Shown: positions 50,602-62,400 of the stretch, one piece after another
How the letters are laid out: each line of letters starts with the position of its first letter
How positions within the stretch are numbered: position 1 is the stretch's first letter
Assembly (NCBI GenBank): GCA_020086605.1
Contig: JACBWW010000049.1
Coordinates: 5,248,316 to 5,312,315 of the forward strand
Origin: Lanius collurio
Taxonomy: Eukaryota > Chordata > Aves > Passeriformes > Laniidae
Direction: 5' to 3'
DNA: 64,000 nucleotides
Position numbers and translations under genes: made by a program
The notes under the pieces: model-generated
Databases searched by the model: none
Told to the model about the DNA's origin: nothing
Seen by the model: the letters and a program-made list of their open reading frames with translations, nothing else

Positions 50602-51045
50602 TGTTGTGGTTTGACACAACTAAGCATCAAGCACATGAAAATCAGTTATTTTATAAGGAAAACAAAATAAGAAATTATTGAGGAAAACTAGATAGCTGTG
50701 AGGTAAAACAGGTTTAAACTTAAACGGCTGCAGTACAAGGAGAAAGTTTTATTACTAACAGAATTAAAACTTAAAAGATATAACAAGAAATTAAAACAAA
50801 CACCACCCCCCCTTCTTCCCAGCACTTTACTCTTTTTCTTAAATAACACAAAAGATAACACAACACAGGATTCTAGTCAGTGTTACAGTTCTCAAAAAAT
50901 CTCTTTCTTATGCTTAAGGAAAAAATGTTTCTTCTTGCTTCATGTGGTTTCTCAAACTGCCCCCAACAACAGACCCGCCCTGAAAGAAACAATCTGATGT
51001 GGTGTAATACATGTCTTCTGTGAAAAAAGTATCATTTTTTTCACA
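50602..51045 (-). mobile_element. LTR-like segment, minus strand
   Basis: The plus strand opens with TGTTGTGGTTTGACACAACT, the reverse complement of the GTGTCAAACCACAACA ending common to avian ERV LTRs. On the minus strand an AATAAA signal (plus 50748-50753) lies about 150 bp before this 3' end, as expected for R-U5. The upstream (U3) edge is unclear: candidate TG starts fall between 51034 and 51053, just where a 10-bp-arm hairpin lies (51019-51045). No polypurine tract, primer-binding site or target duplication could be confirmed. The adjacent 51.05-52.5 kb sequence is probably part of the same element. Confidence 0.55.
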
Positions 51046-52030
51046 CTACCACACCTGGGCCATCACATGGGGTTATCAATCTTTTTAAGGATGGGTTATT
51101 TTGGCCTGAACACAAAGGCTTTTTTTCTGCTACAAGTCCTTAAAAGCCTCTCATTGTTTCTATATATCCTGGCATAGGCACTCTTCACAATCTTCACAGG
51201 CCACACGTAAGTCTTCCATGCCCCCATGTACATCAAATGGATTGAAGAGACAAACAGTTTGAGATATTGCAGTTTCTTACCACTGTATGCCAGAAGTATT
51301 TTTAAGCTACACACGAGGAATGAGGCACCACCCCTTTTCTCTGCCGCCATTTTCAGCTCCATCTCACAGGGCTCACTCTCTCTCTGACTCTGAAGCCTCG
51401 ATGTTGAAGAATGTTCTTGTTCAGGCTTTATGGTGAAGAAAGCCTCACTCCCTTTGTGCTGCTGGCTGCATGGTGTTTTCTTCAGTTCAGCCCGAAGTGT
51501 GCTGGCTGCAGAAAGGAGGCTCCCGCTGGCTCCGTGTGGGGAACAGGGGGGACCCGCCGGCCCCAAGGAGCCACCCTGGAAAGATTTTAGCCCTGTGCCA
51601 GCCCATGGCTGGGTTTTGCTGTGCCAGCCCATGGCCGGGTTTAGCTGTCTGGGCTCTGGGATGGTTCCCTCCCCAGTGACCCAGGGTCTGTGTTGTGGCA
51701 TCAGGAAGAGGGGAAGGGGGCCGGGGCCTCGGCCTGGCCCAGCAGGGCCCAGAAGCTCCAAGGCCGCCCCACCTCGCCTTTCCGTGCGGTTTTAATGTGT
51801 AAATTGTGGTCTAAAAATCTGTCTGTCATCTCAGATTCAACCCACTTTGGGTACTGAAAGGTAAACTGTGCTAAATTGAAAAAGAATTGGGAAAGAAGCT
51901 GAAAAACTAAGTACCAATACAGCAAGGAATAGATAAAAAATGGACTGTGCTGCATGGGGCTAAAATCAGTCTTACCTTCTGAAAAGTGTGTGCAGAGCTC
52001 TTGGACAAAGTAGAGGGACCAATCAGGCCA
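51046..52030 (-). other. CpG-rich, possibly ERV-derived block with a 221-codon open frame
   Basis: Between about 51340 and 51790 the sequence is strikingly GC- and CpG-rich against an AT-rich window (GCCGCCATTTTCAGC, GGGGGGACCCGCCGGCCCC, GGGGGCCGGGGCCTCGGCC). The minus strand is open from 51761 to 51096. The predicted 221 residues are Pro/Gly-rich at the start (ELLGPAGPGRGPGPLPLF), mid-part Ser/Glu-rich, and basic with Lys/Arg at the end (VKIVKSAYARIYRNNERLL). I recognise no domain, signal peptide or clear membrane segment. A 26-bp duplication lies inside. Its position directly next to an LTR-like end suggests internal or extended-LTR sequence of a nonautonomous ERV, but a promoter/CpG island of another origin cannot be excluded. 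Confidence 0.35.
51594..51645 (+). repeat. Two-unit 26-bp tandem duplication in the CpG-rich block
   Basis: TGTGCCAGCCCATGGCTGGG plus six bases is repeated immediately with two differences (GCTGGG/GCCGGG and TTTTGC/TTTAGC). On the minus strand it produces the repeated PAMGWH/PWAGTG-like residues of the 221-codon frame (copies are in different phases because 26 is not a multiple of three). Confidence 0.9.
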
Positions 52031-52087
52031 GGTGTAATCTCATGCAATGCAGCTGCAAAATGTATATGTGCAGTATTATGGATAAGT

Positions 52088-52320
52088 TAGTAAAATGTGT
52101 AAGTACTGTGTTAAGTAAGCATAAGTAAGTAAAATGTGTATGTACTGTGTTAGGTAGAAGTACTGTGTTAAGTAAGCATAGGTAAGTAAAATGTGTATGT
52201 GCCGTGTTAGGAGAAAATAGAGTAAGATGTATAAGTAGTGAGTTATGTACAAGTAAGTGAACTGTATAAGTTATGCATAAGTATGTAAAAGTAGGTAAAA
52301 TGTGTAAGTATAAGTAAGCA
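52088..52320 (+). repeat. Degenerate 39-bp minisatellite rich in GTAAGT
   Basis: The block TAAAATGTGTAAGTACTGTG recurs: TAAAATGTGT starts at 52091, 52130 and 52187. The first two copies are 39 bp apart. The third is 57 bp on because an internal 18-bp piece (GTACTGTGTTAGGTAGAA / GTACTGTGTTAAGTAAGC) is duplicated. The array then decays into looser AAGTA/GTAAG repeats to about 52320. GTAAGT occurs at 52099, 52125, 52182, 52253 and 52304, with GTAAGC variants between. Confidence 0.85.
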
Positions 52321-53994
52321 AAATACCCAAAAGAGGTGATAAGTAGGTATTAAGTAAAAATTGGAAGATGTGAGTTCCTGCATGATGCCCAAAGAGGTGA
52401 TGCATATTTTAGAGTAGTTTAAAGCTTCTGCGTAAACATAATGATTCATTGTACAGAAGTGCTGAGTTCCTGCAAGACAGTTTCCCAAAAAGTATACAAA
52501 TTGAAGATGAAAAGGGAAAACATTGCCATTCTATCTGAACAGCAGATTAGTGAGTAAGTTGTAGATAAAGCAGCATAAAACATCTTATCCAATTCAATTG
52601 AGCAGAGTCAATATTTACAAATACATATAAACCCATGTTAACTTAACCTGAAGGTTCTGTTTTTTTCAGACACAGACAGAAAAGGAAGTATATTCAAACT
52701 GAAAAAGTATTTGAAATAATGTATTCTCTTCAGCATGCTCAGGAACAGACCAACCTACATGTAGGAAGGATAGTTTGGCTGTAAAATCAGATGCCTTCTT
52801 CTCTGTAAGTACCAAGGTAAGATGGAGACTTCTTTGTGGATTTTGATTTAATGCTAGCAACTGGAACACCTGAAAACACATATTCTTTTAGTGCGATAGA
52901 AATAGTAGAAACAAAGATGAAGTAAAGTCTTTATGCAAATCTTTATATAGAAGCTCAGATGATAATAATTTCTACTGAGTTGATTTTAAAACATTTGAAT
53001 TTCAGTTGTATGCTGTGTTGACAGAAGAGTCATGTCTGTCTCAGACACGTTCTGAATCTCATTGCTGCACAACTGTAACAACTGCATGTGGAAAATATTT
53101 ATCTGAATCAAATAAACTGCTGAAAATTTAAATCATAGAAAAAATATTTCTCTTTTCAAAGGTCATTCCTTTGCTTAATTTCTTGGGAATTTAACCTAGT
53201 AATTTTAAAAGAAACTTGAAAATGTTTCTTCATTCACTTTTTGACTATTTTCTTTTTCTCTCTCTCATTTCTGTATATTTTTATATACTCTTTATATATG
53301 TATCTAAAAAAGGATTGATATAATAGTCTAGATTACCTTGAATAAATAATGTCATCTTCTTATTTTATTTCATTTTTATCCTACCATATATGTGGATAAA
53401 AAAAAAAAAATAACAAAACAACCTGTAGATTTTCTGCCATGTGACCATATCCCAGACTGGGAAGCATGTGGCAGTGCTTCTAATATCATAAACAGAACCA
53501 TAACTGTTTAGTCAGAGACATTTTGAATTACTACATTTCCTCCTTCAGGTCTTTGGATTCCATTCAAAACTGAAGCCAAGAGATACTGCATCATAAAATC
53601 TGTGGCTTTTATCCATCAATTAAATTCAGAATTTTGCTTTTAACCATTCACAGAATAACAATACTTTTTCATAAATGTAAAATAGTGGTTACTTAAGAAA
53701 ATGACATTTGATTAAACAATATTTCTGTGAATAGCTTTAATTATCCAATTAATAGGTATTCAGAATCAAAATGGATGCAATTGAAGAAAAGCTCAGAAAA
53801 TGAATAATACTTTGAATGCATCCTCTAATCATTTTAATAACAAAAGCTCACAGCATTTTTCTAAGTTTAGTAAGAAAATTACTTGGTTATTGTTCCTACT
53901 TAAATTAATAAGATTTTCACTAATATGTGCATTTTGACATCACTGGGTCATAAATCTTGGAAAAAAAACCATTCTGAAAAGGAAATATAGAGAC
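52321..53994. other. AT-rich sequence, left part perhaps still ERV-derived
   Basis: Up to about 52500 short motifs recur (CCAAAAGAGGTGAT and CCAAAGAGGTGAT; GAGTTCCTGCA twice), suggesting the element at 50.6 kb continues. Beyond that the sequence looks unique. An A-run lies near 53399-53411. The block 53690-53900 is AT-rich with several ATTA/TAAT cores. No gene was supported. Confidence 0.4.
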
Positions 53995-54690
53995 AATAAG
54001 GAGGACAGGGGAAGATCTATGGATATCATCTATCTGGATTTCTGGAAGGCTTTTGACACAGGCTCCCTAAAACTCTAAACTGGAGAGATGTGTTTGATGG
54101 ATAACCTGTTCAGTGGATAGGGAATTGGCTGGATGGCTGTGTCCAGTGAGCAGTGGTCAAAAACTCCATCAGGGTCCATATTTGACCCAGCACAATTTCA
54201 TATCACAGAATCACCAGCTGGGGTTGGATGGGACTGTAAAGGTCAAGCGTGGACCTGTTGAAGTGAGTCCAGAGGAGGATTTTGAAGATGATCATGGGGA
54301 TGGAGCACCTCTCTTATGAGGAAAGGCTGAGAGAATTAAAACTGTTCAACCTGGAGAAGAGAAGGCTCAGGGGAATTTTGTTGCAGCTTTTCAATACTTA
54401 AAGGCAGTATATAAGAAAGATCAGGACAGGGCCTGTTGTGATGACAATGATTTTAAGCTAGAGGAGATTACAATGGATATAGGGAAAAATCTCTTCACTG
54501 AGAAGGTGGTGAAACACTGGCATGGTTTATCCAGAGAGGTGGTGGATGCTCTGTCCCTGGAAACACTGGGCAGGGCTCCAAGTGACCTGGTCCAGCTGAA
54601 GATGTCCTGCTCACTGCAGAGGAGTTGGGCTACATGACCTTTAAAGGTCCCTTCCAAACCAAACTGTCCTATTATTACCTGACTAAGAAA
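53995..54690 (+). mobile_element. Rearranged CR1 LINE with inverted tail at its junction
   Basis: The left part (to about 54195) encodes CR1 RT motif A as MDIIYLDFWKAFDTGS, followed by a decayed GIGWMAV-type stretch. The right part (from about 54248) is the far 3' region: GACCTGTTGAAGTGAGTCCA, GATGGAGCACCTCTCTTATG, CAACCTGGAGAAGAGAAGGC, AAGGTCCCTTCCAAACC, ending near CTGTCCTATTATTACCTGA. The RT core between these parts is missing. At the junction (54201-54248) lies a short CR1 3' end in the opposite orientation (ATCACAGAATCACCAGCTGG, then GTTGGATGGGACTGTAAAGG). No open frame survives. Confidence 0.88.
54201..54248 (-). mobile_element. Inverted CR1 3' terminus at the junction
   Basis: ATATCACAGAATCACCAGCT, GGGGTTGGATGGGACTGTAA, AGGTCAAG is the antisense start of a CR1 3' end, about 48 bp, sandwiched between two plus-strand CR1 segments. 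It may come from a nested insertion or from template switching during reverse transcription. Confidence 0.7.
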
Positions 54691-56405
54691 AAGGATGTAA
54701 TTAGTTTTAAGGATTCAGACATGGGTTCTGCATATCTATAGTATGCAGGTAATGAATTTAGATCCAAGATACCAATTCAGACCTTCAGACAGTGAGAAAC
54801 TTATGCTAAAGTGCAGACATCTCTGAAACCATCTTGTATATACTCCTCTTCATTTAATAATCCTGAAGTGAGTTTCTTCCTATCCCTGGGAACATCAACA
54901 ACAAGACTTACAAGTTGTATAAGTCCACATAAAAACTATTTTTGTACATAATTATGTCTTGGACATGGTTTAGTGCAGCCTTGACTGCCATTGATTTCAG
55001 TGGGAGTTGAAATTTCTCAGCACTCTGTACAGCAGGGCTCCTGTCTTGGAAGGCCAAGCAGAGGAGAAACTGCAATGTTCACAGCATGTGCTCTTCATGG
55101 ACCACATGCCAGCAACATTAGGATTTTCACAGTATTCCTTCAAGACATTTAGCTGCCACATCATGTAGCTGTGCTGAAGGTCAGCACAGGGGATATAGCT
55201 TCAATTTTCTCTCATCTGGAGCTTCCAAACCAATATGCTCTGTGGATTTGTGTCTCTAATCTCCCCAGGCTGATGATACTTGACCAACTTTTAATCTCTC
55301 CCCGAGCTCTCCCTTGGGGTTCAGCCTAGGCATTCACTGAACAGCCTGCCCCAGGCTGCTTACCTGACTACATGAGACAACAAGGGCTATGAACCTAGCT
55401 GGGGTCAGGGGAGGAAGTAGAACTTTAGCTAGACCTTCCTTCTGTGGAAATAAAAGTGGTTTTTTTAATTCAGAATAAAAGTCTATACGGTGTTTTATTC
55501 AACAAATATGTTTCAACCAGTAAAAATACACCTTAATGAGGTTTATGCACTTTAATTGAAGCTCTTATGAAATTACTTCTATGTTTCTTTTTCCCTTTTT
55601 TCTTCTTTGCTTTTTTTTCCCCCCATTTTCTTTTTTTATATCCTGTTACAGCCTTTCTTTAAACTAATGAGGCACTCTCCTCCTGAGCTACAATAAATGA
55701 AAGGGAACAGATAAGAAAATCTCTGCATCTCCCTTAGAGCCAGTGCATCCTGCAGATATCTCCCAGTGGTTGTCATTAGCCCTAATGGAAAACAGCTGAG
55801 CCCCAGCACAGCCACACTGGTCTTCCCCAAGCAGGTGCTTGTGCCTGAAAGGGAATGTATTTGCAAGTATTCCTTCTGTTACAAGTGTCAGATATTTTAC
55901 CATGCAGACTAACTTTGGTGCCATAGGGATAAGCTAAACTCAAACTTCACTCCAGAAGGAAAACTTATCACTGGATGAGTAGTTTCTTCTTCCCCTTAAA
56001 GAACACATGTGTAATGTGTGCAAGCCTGATGGATGGATTTATTTATGTCTGGCATTTCATATATAAACTAGTTATCAAGGAAATATTAATACATGGGAAA
56101 GATACAAAGATAGCTCTAGGATGAAGCACACTCCATCCTTAAAAAGGCACCTAGCAGAGGTAGGCTGATTCATTATCTATGGTGCCTTCCTCTCTCCATT
56201 AATGGTATGAAAACTAAGGACATGACTCATCTGATCTCAATTAAATGTCAGATTAGAGGAGAGAGGAACTGTTCCCCTAAAATACCTGTTTCCCATTGAT
56301 GACTATATAAAAAAAGGAGAATTATGTTCTCAGGGACAGACATTCACTTTTAGTTAGATGAACCCTATCTTTATCTAAATATGTGATTCTTGGGTTTCTT
56401 CAACA
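54691..56405. other. Unique sequence, nothing recognised
   Basis: A pyrimidine-rich stretch lies at 55580-55637. The two overlapping minus frames at 55636-55924 have no known domain. No repeat was recognised. Confidence 0.5.
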
Positions 56406-56480
56406 GGGCCAGGATTTGAACTCGATGTTCCTGGTGGCTCCTTTCCCTCTCAGAATGTTCTGTGATTCTATGAAATTTTA
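56406..56480 (+). mobile_element. Very short CR1 LINE 3' tail
   Basis: GGCCAGGATTTGAACTCGAT, GTTCCTGGTGGCTCCTTTCC, CTCTCAGAATGTTCTGTGAT, TCTATGAAATTTTA. This is the terminal 75 bp of a CR1 subfamily ending in CAGAATATTCTGTGATTCTATGA-like sequence. It is one of the shortest insertions in the window. Confidence 0.85.
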
Positions 56481-59400
56481 TGGTAATAAAGTTATATGAA
56501 GTCAATTAATTTGAGATTATTTTTCACTGAGAATGCATTAAATTCCAGTTGTAACAAAGTTTCTTCACTTTGTTTCTGGGCTATTTTTGGTCTTTCTATG
56601 CACACTACATATCCTATTAGCTCCATATTCTTTATTTGATTTTGAGTTACCTACACAAAAGATCAGTACAGTCACGTTGGATGAGACCAGAAATCCTGTC
56701 TGGAGCAATGCCTGAGAGAATATCCCTTCTAGAAGAGCGTGAGAACCTGAAAACACCTTTGTCACCTGTTAGAGTCCCACAGCCAAATAGTTGTAGCTCA
56801 GGTACTTTAGGAGTTGGGGTTTATTTCCAAATAAATTTCAAGCCTTGCTGGAGATAAAGGTTTAACTTTGAGCTGGATCTCCATTAAAAGGCAATTTTCT
56901 CTGACTGAGATATATTTATAGATATGTGTTCCTTTTCCATGAGTGTCAGAAAGTCACTGGATGTACAGGTTACACCATGGGCTGCCAGAAGGGAGCCCAT
57001 GACAGGGAAAACATCAATGCCTCATTTGTGCTAACCTGATGGGTTGAGTATCTGAATTTGATCAGGTCAGCATGCTGGAGGATCAGACAGACCTAAACTT
57101 TGTGCAATATTTTATCTCCAGCACATAGTGCTTTAAGGCTCAGGAAGTCATTAAACTCCAAGATGACACAGGGAATGCCTAGTGGGATTAACCTTCAAAA
57201 ACTAATTACCAAGGAGATCAACAGAAGGCAGCCTGCATCACCACTGTTGTGACAGCCTACCAGAGGAGTGAGCGGTGTCAGAAAATGTTGAATAAAAAAA
57301 TCTGCTTCACTGCAGATCCTTTTCCTAGGTAGGCAGAGTTTTCCAAATAATTACCAATGGCAGATCAATGGAAATCAGGTTTCTAATTACAGATAGGGGT
57401 TTGAGTAGAGTTGCTATGATGATTATTTTTATTTTATCCTTTCTCCTGTAGTTTATAGGAAAGGTTTTGAATTAAATATTACACTAGCAATGAGGAAGGA
57501 TCAGCTCCTATGTTAAAGAAAAGGGGTGGGCCTGCCTCACCTCATTGTGACACCCACTGAGAAAATCACCCTAAAGTTTAGGTGATGATTAATGAAGAGA
57601 TGAAGACATGATGAGTATCTGATTTGTCTGAATCATCTAAGGCCAATAGCACCTTCAAAATGCATGCCTTTTTTTCCCCCTACTCTCTCTTGAATATTAA
57701 AAGAGCTTATGATGGCTGCCTGGAATATACAGCATGAGTATTAAATGTAGTGAGATGAATTCCAACTGCATACCAAACACACAGCACAAATAAATGCTGA
57801 GCTTATGCAAGGGGCAGTACCCCAGCAGCTGCCAACCTCAAACCAATACAGGCTAATATCTGTTAATTGCTTCTCAGATTTCATGTCCCTTGGATGAAGG
57901 TGATCTCAGGTGGAGTGACAAAAAGCCAGGCAGCAGATTATGTTACACACACATATATGGACGTGTAGGTTGTGTGTGTACACCTATGTATAACAGGACA
58001 ATATTTAAGATATCATATTACACATTATTTTATATATCATAATATTTTTTTTAATTTATTGTATATATGTGTGTGTGTGTACATACAGAGAGAGAGATGT
58101 CACATCACCATTAACTTACTCCAGTTTCTGGACACAAAACTTCTACACTTATGCAAGTAAAAAAAAAATCCTAAAGAAACAAAGACGACTGTTTTCCCCA
58201 ATTTTCTGCAAATGCTATTAGATTAACAATCTCTCTTGAATATCAAGCATACTAAAGTTTGAACAAAACCTTGGAAAGCAGAAATTCCAAAGTTCATACA
58301 GGTAAAAGTAAAGCATTCCAGTAAACTCAGAACTCTGCACAGGCTTGAAAGCTAGACATGTTTGCAAAAGCTACCATCTAGTTGATGCTGTGATCAGAAT
58401 TCTGGGAACACATGTTAGTTATATAAATATTTTTAAATCAATCTGATGATAGCACTAGTTCAGACCATGCCCTGACTTTAAGAAATCCTCAGGGAGAACT
58501 CAAAACAAATTAGTGCATTTAATTACCTTTCTGAAGTTCCCAAATAAAATAAATGTCTATTGAATTTTTCCCCTCAGTTTAAGTCTAAATTCACTAATTC
58601 TATTACATTTTAATTAAAGTTAACTCATTTTTCCATTTGGTGGTTATTTTATCTTTTTTTTTATTATTATTATTATTCTTACAATTTAATAGAGATGCTA
58701 ATTGGGGATTAGTTTGTAATAACAGCTGACAGGCCCCGAGGATCCATTCTGCTCTCAAATAGTCTGTGGATGCAGAACAACCCATAAGGCAGCATGGGGG
58801 AACCCGTCTGTTACCAGGAGTGATCCTCTTCCTTCACACCCAGAGACTGCACACTGCAGAGATCTTGCTGCCATGAGAGATTCTTCTGCCTTGGAACCTG
58901 CACTCTACTGCCTTTCAGATGTTGCTTTTTTGCTTGGGCCCAGGCAGAGTAAGGAGAATTTAGCTTTTACATGATATGTTTACATGAACCACAGTGATAG
59001 CTTGTGTTCTGAGCTGTCTGGAAATGAATCAGCTTTGGAACAGGAGCACAGTGTTTGACACAACACCGAGAGCCTTCAAAACCTTTATAAGGCCATTGCA
59101 CAATATCTGGATAAGAGCAAAGGGATTTATCTCTTTGAGATTATTTAGCTTGATATTTCTAACATTGGAAAGGTGATGTTCAGTGGCATCAGTTAATTTA
59201 TTTGCAAAAAACCCCCTTAGATAATTTGGGTAAAGACTGTGAAAGGGAATTTTATATCCTCTCACAATGGGAAGTTACCAAAACTTAAACCACTGAAGGT
59301 CAAGCAAGTTGGAATGGAGATATTCAAGTAACTCTTCTGACTCTAAAACAGCAAAGATCTTTATGTGTCATATTAATTCATACATTTGTTTGGTATTGTA

Positions 59401-62400
59401 TTAAAGGGGCAGGCTAGGTTATTCTCCAGGTCTGCATAAAAATAGGGGTTCTATTTGTCAATGTTTACTTTCATGGTCCATCTGAAGAAAAAAGCATAAT
59501 CTCAGAAAATCTTTGACTTAAAATTACATGATCTTCTTACCAAACCCTTCCCTGGAGAGATGAAGCAATATAAGTATCTCCAGGAAATCTTACAGAATAT
59601 GTGAATTTTGGTTAAATTTATAAAAAGCAAGACACCATTAAACAGAATGATATTTATAGTTTGAGCTCACTGACAGACCAGTGCATTGTAGGCTCACCTA
59701 TGAATTGAGAACACAAACTCTTTTCCTGCCAGCTGCCTGCCCGTGGGGGATTATCTTGAGTCTTGTGAAGATATTGCATCCTCAGTGCCACAAAGGTCTT
59801 TGAAGTTAAACAGCACAGATGTTTTCCTTAGGCTTTAATTGAAAGCAGTGACAACCAAATTCTTTCTACAGTGTGACCCATGTTTCAAAAGAGATTTCTT
59901 CAAATAGGGTAGGACTGAACCCTAAACTTGTTTTCTCTTCCAAAACCCTATCATTAGATGTTTAAAAAGAAGGAGATTAATATAAGACATTAATATAAGA
60001 CATAAGCATATAGCAGATCATATATCAAGGGGAAGAAATCAAGAAATAAATAAGAAATATTTCATTCTTTAATATTTTTCTTACTCTGAGCATTTTAAAA
60101 AAGATATCCTTCAGCAACAATGAAACTGAGTTAATTTGGATTTTATTAAGTTTTTAATGTGGAATCTGTTATGCTGACTTTTAAGCACAATGCAGCGTCC
60201 ATTTTTTAATGTAATGAGTTAATGGAACTCTTAACCCTGGAAAATCTGAAGATAAATACATTTGGCAAGATTTCTCTTTTTTTTTTTTTTTTAATTAAAG
60301 TGATTTGTCGAAATCTTGGTTGATAACCATGAAAAAGGTAATGAGCTAAATTCTCAAATTATCCGATTGATTTCTGCTTCACTGGGACAATATTTGAAAC
60401 ACAATACAGAGACTTTCTGATACAATTTAAGGAAAGTAAAGATGCTGAGGAGATGTTGAAACTGATTCTGTAAGAAAAGAGTCAATAGCATAATCTGGGC
60501 TTAGCTGTGTACTATAGAGGCAGTTTTTGAAAAAGACCTAAGGGTACCTATTTTCTACCCTTTGAGAATGCCATTGCAGTAACCAATAGCTATGTGAAAC
60601 AAAAAGAGGACATAGGTGTTTTATGTAGATTAAATAAACTCCTCACATGGTTTGAGAACTCGTGTGAGAGGCCCTAGAGCAGATACTGGTAGGAAGCCCT
60701 GCTGGAAAGGACCTTCCAGGTGTCCCAGCACAGCACAGCATCTGCCTTCTGGTGGTACCAGCTACACCCACACCGCTGATTCCATGCTCCTGTCTAAAAT
60801 GGGGTCACAAATCCCTAAAGATGGAGATAGCTCAGCTTCTCAGCCAATCTCTTCTGATGTTTCACTGACTGCTCCTATCCCAGCTAAGCCAGGCTTTCTG
60901 AGACCAGAAACACAAGACTGTGTAACACAGAAGTGCTTGAGTGCCTGTAGGCTTCTGCAATGCTCACAGCTCCACGTGCAGCAGAGAGGTTCCCCCTGTC
61001 TGTTGGCCCTCTCTGACACTCAGTGCCTCCTGTGGGGAAGGATGGTGAGTCATTCCAGCCACCTATAATCCAGCAGAGCCTATTTCTGCACACAGTCACC
61101 AGATGGGGGGAAAAGCTAAATTTGGCAGACATTACTGGAAGTCTCAGTACGGCCCTCAGTCAATTAGGTAACCCAGCCTTATGAACAGAAGTGACTAAGG
61201 GCCATTAACTTATGAGAACCAAAGAACATCAACTTCCTAACCCCAGAGGCACAACAACTCTATATAAAGTTTCAAAATTGGTTTGTCTGAAGTAAGTAAT
61301 CAAGAAAAGCAAGAAGTGATTTACTGAGAGGTTTAAAATAGAACAGGTTGGCCAACAACAGTAGCTTAGCTCTCCAGAGCACCCTGTGCCCACACTGCAC
61401 CTAAAACAAACTTTGCATAACAGAGAGTTCACTTCCACATGACTACAATTATAGGGTCCCTGGAGGGAAAAGAACGAGCAAAGAGAGAAGGCTTTTATTT
61501 ATCATTTATAAAGACTTTTGGGGTCTGTTTAAGATGGTGAAATGCTGCTTACCTTCATTTTCCAACACTTTGAGGTATAGACCTTTGCAGAATACACTAT
61601 TTAAGTGTTTGGGATCATTACTGGTTAGGGTCTTTCCATTTAGCAGCCTGCTTCATTTCAAAACCCTTCATATCTTCCTATAACCACACTAACTGCAATT
61701 TTTTTTAAATTTTAACTTTTCCTAATAAAAGTAGAAAAAAAGCCATGAATGCAAACATATTTAAAATAAAAAAATAATTTTACAAGTAAATTTGAAAAAT
61801 AAAATACTTGTTCCTCTATTTAAATGATAAATTGAAAATTAATACTTATGCAGACTAAATCAACTCATCTAATCATGGAATAAAAGGTAATTAAGTGGAC
61901 TTGTCAAATGAGAGTTAGAGCTAAATACAACAACCCTTGATCCTGCAGAATAAATCTGGACTTGTGTGATTAGTTGCTGTGCTTTACTCAGGGAAAGGAC
62001 TTGTGGCATCACACCCAGAAATTACTGCTTGATCCTGGAATTTGGACTGAATCTGTGCATCTCTGCAGCTCTATGATAGATGTAGAAATGCATATGCAAG
62101 TATCTCTTGAATCAGGCAGAATCCAAAATTAAAGTCATATATTCTATTCAGTGTCCAGATGAAAATCTCTGATTATTTGAATATGATATTACTTGCCTCT
62201 GGCATGAACAATGACACACTGAATTTCAAATGGAAATTCAATTCTTTTGCATTTTCTGTTGTTTTCTCATTCTATTTCTGCTTCAGATATATCAGCTGTA
62301 CAAAAGAGGGTTGCTGGATGCACTCTCTGGATTGGGTGCTGTATTTTTGAGACCCTTGTTGCTTATAAGGAGTTTGGAAGCACGTATTGCATTCCAGTTT

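Noticed and set aside
52088..52320. The tandem array as a CRISPR
   Set aside because: Units are contiguous and degenerate with no unique spacers, no cas genes occur, and the DNA is avian-like.
60652..61068. A 138-codon plus-strand frame as a host gene
   Set aside because: No recognisable domain, no clear splice sites or promoter, ordinary composition; long frames are expected by chance in a slightly GC-richer patch.
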